From the NCBI GenBank assembly GCA_030589835.1, contig JAUUZS010000365.1, positions 1 through 5,039 of the forward strand: a stretch of 5,039 nucleotides of DNA. Direction: 5' to 3'. The notes beneath the pieces were generated by a model. That model did not search any database. It was not told where the DNA came from and worked only from the letters and a program-made list of their open reading frames with translations. Position numbers and translations under genes: made by a program. This DNA is from Cyclobacteriaceae bacterium (lineage in GTDB: Bacteria; Bacteroidota; Bacteroidia; Cytophagales; Cyclobacteriaceae). Below, piece by piece: positions 1 through 4,720 of this stretch; within the stretch, counting starts at the first letter, position 1; the number at the start of each line of letters is the position of its first letter.

Positions 1-36
1 GAATGAACTTATGGTTCTACTTTGAATTTAATGGAA

Positions 37-52
37 GACAGTAATTATTGTC
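37..52. repeat. Near-perfect 16-bp palindrome
   Basis: GACA (37-40) and TGTC (49-52) flank a TAATTA core (42-47). Only the g41/t48 pair breaks the symmetry, and it would be a G-U wobble in RNA. The palindrome lies just before the heptamer repeats, with no gene of its own. It could be a protein-binding site or the end of an upstream gene's 3' region, but nothing in the window decides this. No T-run follows, so it does not look like an intrinsic terminator. Confidence 0.4.
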
Positions 53-53
53 A

Positions 54-86
54 GAAGTCAGAAGACCGAAGACCGAAGACCGAAGT
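54..86. repeat. GAAGACC heptanucleotide tandem repeat
   Basis: Three exact copies of the 7-bp unit GAAGACC stand at 61-67, 68-74 and 75-81. They are preceded by a variant unit GAAGTCA (54-60) and followed by a partial unit GAAGT (82-86). The period is not a multiple of three and the tract has no surrounding reading frame, so it is non-coding. From memory, such heptamer tracts occur between genes in various Bacteroidota genomes; this could not be checked here. The tract could expand or contract by slippage, and no function is known to me. Confidence 0.8.
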
Positions 87-155
87 AAAAAAAGTTGAAA
101 AACCAATGCAGGAATACGAAACGTTGGGCACCCCTTACATATCAAGATAAAGTAG

Positions 156-163
156 TATATTAG
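156..163 (+). promoter_or_regulatory. Possible -7 promoter element of the TA operon
   Basis: TATATTAG matches the Bacteroidota -7 consensus TAnnTTTG at five of the six defined positions. It sits 30 bp before the antitoxin start. Its last base overlaps the first arm of the putative operator, which would suit autorepression. No convincing -33 TTG lies at the usual spacing of about 19 bp, so this is only a candidate. Confidence 0.25.
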
Positions 164-177
164 TACCATATTGGTAC
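163..177. promoter_or_regulatory. Putative Phd/YefM-type operator (GTACCA-TAT-TGGTAC)
   Basis: A perfect 6-bp inverted repeat, GTACCA (163-168) and TGGTAC (172-177), has a 3-bp centre and ends 16 bp before the antitoxin ATG. It contains two GTAC cores whose starts are 11 bp apart, about one helical turn, so two antitoxin dimers could bind the same face of the DNA. The E. coli YefM-YoeB operator is built from two palindromes with TGTACA cores, so the GTAC centres fit the family encoded just downstream. Binding and autorepression are inferred from position and symmetry. Confidence 0.6.
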
Positions 178-193
178 ATGAAAATAGTTAGTT

Positions 194-445
194 ATGTTAG
201 TAATCAGCAGTAGGGAATTCAGGGATCATCAAAAAAAATATTTTGACCTTGTCGATAATAATGAGCAAGTTGTAGTGCAGCGGGGAAAAGATAAAGCGTA
301 TATCCTGACCCCAGCCAGTGATGTTGACTTATATCTTGCTAATCCTGAAATAAAGGCGAGGCTTGATGAATCCATTGCTCAGGCAAATCAGGGAGAGGTA
401 GTTCGGGTAAAAAAGGAAGACCTGGCTAATTTATTAGGATTATGA
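194..445 (+). CDS. Type II antitoxin, Phd/YefM family
   Basis: This 83-residue protein is probably the antitoxin that binds and neutralises the toxin encoded next to it, and that represses the operon's promoter with its N-terminal domain. The N-terminal part (about residues 1-45) has the typical Phd/YefM pattern: an ISSREFR stretch near the start, a KKYFDLV helix, then a VVVQRGKDKAYILTP strand segment. The C-terminal part (about 50-83) is charged and helical, as expected for the toxin-wrapping tail. An in-frame TAG at 185-187 lies three codons upstream and no start codon comes between, so ATG 194 is the first possible start. There is no Shine-Dalgarno sequence, which is normal for Bacteroidota. 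The stop overlaps the toxin start (ATGA, 442-445), implying translational coupling. YefM is the closest named relative, judged by motif and partner. Confidence 0.92.
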   Translation: MLVISSREFRDHQKKYFDLVDNNEQVVVQRGKDKAYILTPASDVDLYLANPEIKARLDESIAQANQGEVVRVKKEDLANLLGL

Positions 446-720
446 CCTATGAATTAGATTTCACTAAAAATGCTTTAAAGGATATTGAATGCCATAAAAA
501 ATCTGGTAATAAAGTGTTGTTGCAAAAACTTGCTCAATTGTTAAACGAATTATGTGAGCACCCTGAATCAGGAACTGGTCAACCGGAAAAATTAAAATAT
601 AATTATTCAGGTTATTGGTCTCGAAGAATCAACCAAAATCATCGATTGATTTATCAAATAGGGAATGAAACCATTACAGTTCTCGTAGTACAGGCCAAGG
701 GTCATTATACTGATAAATGA
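442..720 (+). CDS. yoeB: Txe/YoeB family toxin, ribosome-dependent mRNA interferase
   Basis: This 92-residue protein belongs to the RelE/ParE-fold YoeB family. Family members cut mRNA in the ribosomal A site and stop translation unless bound by antitoxin. The family signature is clear: G46-Q-P-E49 followed by LK, then SGYWSRRI (56-63), NHRLIY (66-71) and a C-terminal GHY (87-89). E49, R68 and H88 align by motif with the catalytic Glu, Arg and His of E. coli YoeB, and Y89 with its conserved C-terminal Tyr. No catalytic residue is missing, so the toxin is probably active. The C-terminus has three extra residues (TDK) after the HY that ends E. coli YoeB. The gene overlaps the antitoxin gene by 4 bp, and its TGA directly abuts the stop of the convergent phosphatase gene. 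Confidence 0.94.
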   Translation: MTYELDFTKNALKDIECHKKSGNKVLLQKLAQLLNELCEHPESGTGQPEKLKYNYSGYWSRRINQNHRLIYQIGNETITVLVVQAKGHYTDK

Positions 721-1242
721 TCAATTATTCTCATCTGGAATAATCCTTCCAACAGCTTCAAGCAAATTACCGGCAATACATGTTGGCGTGCACTCAGGAA
801 CCACTTGATCAGAAATCAATACCGTTTTTAGCCCCATCTTTTGTCCGCATTCAATGTCCGTAGTTCTATCTCCAATAAACCAGGATTCATCCGGGTCGAT
901 GTCATATTTGGAAATGGCCTTTTCTATCATCAATGAATCGGGTTTTCTGCCAAGTGAAGCTGAGAAGGTAGGGTGATATAGGCAGTAATATATCTTATCA
1001 ATAAGATGATGTGTTTTTTTTATGAGGATTTCGTGGCATACGTTCATTTGATCCCGGGAGTACGTTCCTTTTGAAATTCCTGCCTGATTGGTGACTACAA
1101 TTGCCAAATAGCCGGCTTTTTTAATTTTTTTTATCGCCTCCGGAACGCCTTTAATTATTTCGAAATCTTCAGGTAGATAGGTGTAATCCCCTCTTTCTAC
1201 ATTTAAAACCCCATCCCGATCAAGGAAAATGCACTTATTCAT
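721..1242 (-). CDS. gmhB: HAD-IIIA phosphatase, GmhB-like (heptose-1,7-bisphosphate 7-phosphatase)
   Basis: GmhB removes the 7-phosphate from D-glycero-D-manno-heptose 1,7-bisphosphate in the cytoplasm, a step toward ADP- or GDP-heptose for LPS core or surface glycans. All four HAD motifs are present in 173 residues: FLDRDGVLN (nucleophile D8, acid/base D10), VVTNQAGIS (T51), RKP (K100) and GDRTTD (D125, D129). The TNQAGI and RKPDSLM contexts favour GmhB over the HisB phosphatase. The zinc loop is degenerate. Where E. coli GmhB has Cys-x-His and a later Cys-x-Cys, this protein has C87-L-Y-H90-P and then ASLGRKP, so the CxC pair is gone and the ligand His is probably Tyr89. The substrate anomer, or even another sugar phosphate, is therefore uncertain. 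ATG 1242 puts the first HAD strand at the usual position, and no upstream in-frame ATG was found near it. The gene is divergent from the mannosyltransferase gene. Confidence 0.8.
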   Translation of the reverse strand: MNKCIFLDRDGVLNVERGDYTYLPEDFEIIKGVPEAIKKIKKAGYLAIVVTNQAGISKGTYSRDQMNVCHEILIKKTHHLIDKIYYCLYHPTFSASLGRKPDSLMIEKAISKYDIDPDESWFIGDRTTDIECGQKMGLKTVLISDQVVPECTPTCIAGNLLEAVGRIIPDENN

Positions 1243-1278
1243 TAGCTTAAAGTAAATCTCTAGGATAAATTCTTTTTA

Positions 1279-1291
1279 TTTGTACTACAAA
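1279..1291. promoter_or_regulatory. Inverted repeat TTTGTA-C-TACAAA in the gmhB/DPM divergent region
   Basis: A perfect 6-bp inverted repeat with a 1-bp centre lies in the 131-bp AT-rich region between two divergent genes, 37 bp before the gmhB start. Symmetry and place suggest a regulator site, but the TTTG arm could equally be a chance match in AT-rich DNA. I found no convincing TAnnTTTG -7 element at proper spacing on either strand in this region. Confidence 0.3.
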
Positions 1292-1373
1292 ACAAGAACG
1301 TAAAATAATAGCGATTTTAAAACGTTCGGTTCTTTAAGGAAATATTTTTTAATAAAATTTTTAATAATATATC

Positions 1374-2111
1374 GTGAACGATAGTTTAATTATTATCCCT
1401 ACCTACAATGAGAAGGAAAATATCAAATCCATAATCGGTACAATTTTCGGCCTCGAAAAACCTTTCGATGTTGTGGTGATTGACGACAACTCTCCGGATG
1501 GAACAGCACATATTGTAAAAGAGCTCATGCAGGAATTTCCCGATCGATTATTTATTTTGGAAAGAGCAGGAAAATTGGGTTTGGGCACAGCATATATTGA
1601 AGGATTTAAGTTTGCCTTGACACATCAATATGATTTTGTGTTTGAGATGGATGCTGATTTCTCCCATAATCCCAATGATCTTATTTTGCTTTATAATGCT
1701 TGCGCAAAAGAGGGTAATGATGTTGCAGTCGGCTCCAGGTATGCCTCTGGCGTCAACGTTGTTAATTGGCCAATGGGCCGTGTACTGCTATCCTATTTTG
1801 CGAGTATCTATGTTCAGATCGTCACAGGTATGTCTGTTAAAGACGCCACTGCAGGCTTTGTTTGTTATCGAAAAAAAGTGTTGGAAACCATTAACCTGGA
1901 TAAGGTAAAATTTGTTGGCTATGCTTTCCAGATCGAAATGAAATTCACTTCCTGGAAATTTGGCTTTAAAATAAAAGAAGTCCCTATTATTTTTACCAAT
2001 CGGGCACTTGGAGAATCCAAAATGTCAAGCGGAATATTGAGTGAAGCGGTTTTTGGAATTATCAGCATGAAAATAAGAAGTTATTTTAAGTCATATAAGC
2101 GCCCAGTCTAA
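1374..2111 (+). CDS. Polyprenol monophosphomannose synthase (DPM1-type GT2 glycosyltransferase)
   Basis: This 245-residue family 2 glycosyltransferase probably transfers mannose from GDP-mannose to a polyprenyl phosphate at the cytoplasmic face of the membrane. The product is the lipid-linked donor for periplasmic mannosylation. The DPM1 pattern is complete: IIIPTYNEKENI (6-17), VIDDNSPDGT (35-44), KLGLGTAY (67-74), the DAD metal site in EMDADFSHNP (91-100), GSRY (120-123), DATAGF (157-162), FQIEMKF (185-191) and GESKMS (213-218). It ends after the catalytic domain, with none of the C-terminal membrane helices found in some bacterial homologues, so it resembles the short DPM1 form. The start is GTG: an in-frame TAA at 1365 lies just upstream, and the conserved IIIPTYNE strand begins at residue 6. 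Which glycan receives the mannose cannot be told from this window. Glucosyl or other polyprenyl-phosphate transferases remain possible. Confidence 0.9.
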   Translation: MNDSLIIIPTYNEKENIKSIIGTIFGLEKPFDVVVIDDNSPDGTAHIVKELMQEFPDRLFILERAGKLGLGTAYIEGFKFALTHQYDFVFEMDADFSHNPNDLILLYNACAKEGNDVAVGSRYASGVNVVNWPMGRVLLSYFASIYVQIVTGMSVKDATAGFVCYRKKVLETINLDKVKFVGYAFQIEMKFTSWKFGFKIKEVPIIFTNRALGESKMSSGILSEAVFGIISMKIRSYFKSYKRPV

Positions 2112-2263
2112 AAGCATTTTTTCACCCAAACCTGCCTGCCCTGGGTAGGGATATAGAGCCGACAAGAAATAAAACCTTGATAATCAGTACTTTGAACCTT
2201 CTAGGAGAATTCCTTTCCGAGCATTTTTATAACAGACTGAGTAAGTTATTTCTTTACGGTTCC
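2112..2263. other. Convergent intergenic region with a GC-rich inverted repeat
   Basis: This 152-bp gap separates the 3' ends of the mannosyltransferase and permease genes. Near its left end CCTGCC (2131-2136) can pair with GGTAGG (2144-2149), with one G-U wobble and a 7-nt loop; a competing stem pairs ACCCA (2124-2128) with TGGGT (2142-2146). No T-run follows the stem, so it is not a classic terminator on the + strand, though it may stop transcription otherwise or be a decayed repeat. The rest contains no reading frame or clear signal that I can support. Confidence 0.35.
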
Positions 2264-3481
2264 TTAGTCAAAGCGAATAGATTTCATCGGGGAGATCCTT
2301 GATATAATCATGGTTGGAACGATTAATACGAAACTGATGGTGAAAAAGGTTAGCATGTTCAACAGTATAATAATGCTCCAATCCCATTGGATAGGAACAA
2401 ATTCCATATAATAATTTTTGGGATCAAGCGTAAAAAAATGGAATTTGCTCTGCAAAACGCCAAAAGCGATTCCGATGAAATTTCCCAGCAAAAGTCCTTT
2501 TATGATCAATTGCATGCCATTATACACAAATATTCTTCGGATGATTTTATTGGTTGCTCCCAAAGCCTTAAACACACCAATCATTTGCGTCCGTTCCATG
2601 ATCAGGATCAATAATATGGATACCATATTAAAGCAGGCCACAAAAAGAGTAAGGCTTAAGAAAATAACCACATTGCGGTTGAGCAGTAAAAGCCAATCAA
2701 AAATCTCTACATATTTATCGCTGATTTTTTCAATATACAGCTCGTAGCCCACCTCATCTTCAAGTTGACCCTGATAATAATCTGCCTTATCGAAATCGTG
2801 TAAAAATATTTCAAAGCCACCCACGAGGCTATCCGGCCAATTGTTAATGCGTTGAACAAGCCGGATGTCTCCTAGTATAATTTTTTCATCAAAATCTTCC
2901 ATGCCCGTCTCATAAATCCCACTAATTTGCAGTATTCTAACTCTTGGAGGATTTTGAATAAAATATACCAATGCATCATCACCCAAAGTCAGGCCGAGCT
3001 TGTTAGCGATAATCTGACTTATCATGATTTCAGTTGTGGACTTTTCGCCATTCAGATCAGGTAAATTGCCTTTTGTGATATTTTGCTCAAATCTCGAAAG
3101 ATCAAAGGTGTTGGATATTCCTTTCAGGACGATTCCCTCTACTTCTTCATTCGCCTTTAATAAACCCGCTTTATTGGCATATTCCTGTATATGATCGATG
3201 TAGCGATGTTTGGAATAGTCATTAAAGAGTGCCAGATTTTTGGATATGGGATCTTCCTCATACGATTGGCTAAAGTTGAATTTAGTAAGCTGTAAGTGCC
3301 CACCGAAGCTGATGATTTTTTCTTTTATATTATGCTGGAAACCTTTTAATATCAAAAAAGAAATGATCATTATTGCCAATCCTATCCCAATGCTTGCAAG
3401 AGCAATTTTATGGATTGTTCCGGAAAACGAGTTGGTCTCTTTTCCACTGATTCTTTTTGATATGAAATAAGATAGGTTCAA
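2264..3481 (-). CDS. ABC transporter permease of the LolC/LolE (FtsX-like) family
   Basis: This 405-residue inner-membrane protein has the LolC/E plan. A short cytoplasmic N-terminus is followed by TM1 (about 27-47), a large periplasmic domain (about 50-268), and three C-terminal helices (about 271-293, 324-344 and 369-392). After TM1 comes the LolC/E-typical GFQHNIKEKI and SFGGH stretch (47-62). Between TM2 and TM3 lies MERTQMIGVFKALGATNKII (295-314), the FtsX-domain coupling segment that touches the ATPase. The tail ISRISPMKSIRFD is typical of Bacteroidota members. Such proteins, with a LolD-type ATPase, extract lipoproteins from the inner membrane for outer-membrane delivery. No ATPase gene lies in the window, so it must be encoded elsewhere, and a MacB-like export role is not excluded. 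The start is TTG: the frame back to the TAA at 3506-3508 contains no ATG, GTG or other TTG. The divergent neighbour is a probable lipoprotein gene. Confidence 0.88.
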   Translation of the reverse strand: MNLSYFISKRISGKETNSFSGTIHKIALASIGIGLAIMIISFLILKGFQHNIKEKIISFGGHLQLTKFNFSQSYEEDPISKNLALFNDYSKHRYIDHIQEYANKAGLLKANEEVEGIVLKGISNTFDLSRFEQNITKGNLPDLNGEKSTTEIMISQIIANKLGLTLGDDALVYFIQNPPRVRILQISGIYETGMEDFDEKIILGDIRLVQRINNWPDSLVGGFEIFLHDFDKADYYQGQLEDEVGYELYIEKISDKYVEIFDWLLLLNRNVVIFLSLTLFVACFNMVSILLILIMERTQMIGVFKALGATNKIIRRIFVYNGMQLIIKGLLLGNFIGIAFGVLQSKFHFFTLDPKNYYMEFVPIQWDWSIIILLNMLTFFTISFVLIVPTMIISRISPMKSIRFD

Positions 3482-3538
3482 GAATATGTTTAATTTTATG
3501 CTGTTTTAATCATTTCACTGCAAAATAATCAATCTGTT
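3482..3538. promoter_or_regulatory. 57-bp divergent promoter region, permease / namZ
   Basis: Only 57 bp separate the two divergent start codons, so promoters for the two genes must overlap or reach into the opposite coding sequence. On the + strand TATGTTTA (3485-3492) matches the Bacteroidota -7 consensus TAnnTTTG except for the last base. The nearest TTTG (3456-3459) is 25 bp before it, which is longer than usual. On the - strand TATTTTG (3521-3527) resembles the -7 motif but is one base short. The region is expected to be regulatory from the gene layout; the individual elements are weak. Confidence 0.35.
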
Positions 3539-4699
3539 ATGAATAGATGCTTTTTTCTCCTTTCATTTTTCTCCTTTTTTTTCATGACCTGTGGTCAGGC
3601 AAAAAATGAGGATAAAAAATTGATGCTTGGTGCCGAACGAACATCAGCATATATTTCCGGTTTAGAGGATAAAAAAGTTGGCTTGTTGATCAATCACACC
3701 TCCATAATCGGCGAAACACATTTGGTAGATTATCTACTTCAAAAAAATATAAGTATAAAAAAGATATTTGCTCCCGAGCATGGATTTAGAGGCAAAGCTG
3801 ATGCAGGTGAAAAAATCGAGGACAACGTAGATGCGAAAACGGGAATTCAAGTGGCCTCCCTTTACGGAGAAAATAAAAAGCCTACCGCAGATATGCTAAA
3901 AGGCCTGGACGTGGTGATTTTTGACATTCAGGATGTGGGCACAAGGTTTTATACCTACATCAGCTCTATGCATTATATGATGGAAGCATGCGCAGAAAAC
4001 CACGTGAAGATGATCGTTTTTGACCGGCCAAATCCTAATGGACACTATATTGATGGGCCAGTTTTAAATCCTGAATTTAAGTCATTTGTAGGAATGCATC
4101 CGATTCCTGTGGTACATGGATTGACAGTAGGCGAACTAGCACAAATGATTAATGGGGAAGGTTGGCTCGAAGGAGGCATGAAATGCGATCTTGAAGTGGT
4201 GACCATGGAAAATTATAAGCATACTGATACCTATTCATTGCCTGTAAAACCATCGCCAAATTTACCAAATGACAAGGCAATCAATTTATATCCTTCGCTG
4301 TGCTTTTTTGAAGGCACAAAAATGAGCATCGGCCGGGGTACCCAGTTCCCTTTTCAGGTGATTGGATATCCCGATGAAAAATATGGCACGTTTTCTTTTA
4401 CTCCCGAATCGATCGTGGGCATGGCAAAATATCCTAAATATGAAGGAAAAAAATGCTATGGAGTAGACTTGAGAAACTCAAAAAGTCTCGATCGCCTGGA
4501 TTTGAGTTATATAATTGATCATTACAAATTATGGAAAAAGGAAGAGTCGTTTTTTACAAACTATTTCAATACCCTTGCCGGAACTGATCAATTGAAAAAG
4601 CAGATAGAAAGTGGTATGTCGGAGAAGGAGATCAGAGCTTCGTGGCAGGATGATCTTGAAAAGTATAATCTGCTTAGAAATAAATATTTGTTGTATTAA
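3539..4699 (+). CDS. namZ: NamZ-family exo-beta-N-acetylmuramidase (DUF1343, GH171), probable lipoprotein
   Basis: This 386-residue protein matches the DUF1343/YbbC family, whose Bacillus subtilis member NamZ releases terminal N-acetylmuramic acid from the non-reducing ends of murein fragments (CAZy GH171). Family motifs appear in order: VGLLINHTS (47-55), FAPEHGFRG (77-85) with E80 as the candidate catalytic acid, FDIQDVGTRFYTY (128-140), DRPNPNG (162-168), HGLTVGEL (193-200), SPNLP (239-243), EGTKMSIGRGT (258-268) and PFQ (271-273). The N-terminus is a phenylalanine-rich signal sequence ending FMT-C18, a loose lipobox, so it is probably a lipoprotein anchored in the envelope. The mature part begins about residue 18, and family length is complete. 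ATG 3539 is the first start after an in-frame TAA at 3491. The gene is divergent from the LolC/E-like permease and 21 bp upstream of fmt, probably co-transcribed with it. A role in murein recycling or MurNAc scavenging is inferred from the family. Confidence 0.9.
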   Translation: MNRCFFLLSFFSFFFMTCGQAKNEDKKLMLGAERTSAYISGLEDKKVGLLINHTSIIGETHLVDYLLQKNISIKKIFAPEHGFRGKADAGEKIEDNVDAKTGIQVASLYGENKKPTADMLKGLDVVIFDIQDVGTRFYTYISSMHYMMEACAENHVKMIVFDRPNPNGHYIDGPVLNPEFKSFVGMHPIPVVHGLTVGELAQMINGEGWLEGGMKCDLEVVTMENYKHTDTYSLPVKPSPNLPNDKAINLYPSLCFFEGTKMSIGRGTQFPFQVIGYPDEKYGTFSFTPESIVGMAKYPKYEGKKCYGVDLRNSKSLDRLDLSYIIDHYKLWKKEESFFTNYFNTLAGTDQLKKQIESGMSEKEIRASWQDDLEKYNLLRNKYLLY

Positions 4700-4720
4700 G
4701 ATAAAAAAAATAGGTCTAAA

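Noticed and set aside
3..44. Short open frame from ATG 3 to TAA 42-44, possibly the end of an upstream gene.
   Set aside because: It encodes only 13 codons with no recognisable motif, and the window edge gives no further context.
178..213. ATG at 178 opening an 11-codon frame upstream of the antitoxin.
   Set aside because: It is out of frame with the antitoxin and overlaps its start. A leader peptide is possible, but nothing supports it.
1630..1908. Frame-shifted 92-codon open frame inside the mannosyltransferase gene.
   Set aside because: It lies entirely within a well-supported gene in another frame and shows no protein family features.
2185..2195. TACTTTG as a -7 promoter element in the convergent gap (also near position 18).
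   Set aside because: It is one base shorter than TAnnTTTG, lacks a -33 partner at proper spacing, and no + strand gene follows in the gap.
2229..2255. Stem ATAAC/GTTAT followed by TTCTTT as a terminator for the mannosyltransferase.
   Set aside because: The stem has five pairs with only one G-C and an 11-nt loop, too weak for an intrinsic terminator.
2387..2747. Two open frames on the + strand opposite the permease gene.
   Set aside because: They are antisense to a clear FtsX-domain coding region and have no recognisable motifs of their own.
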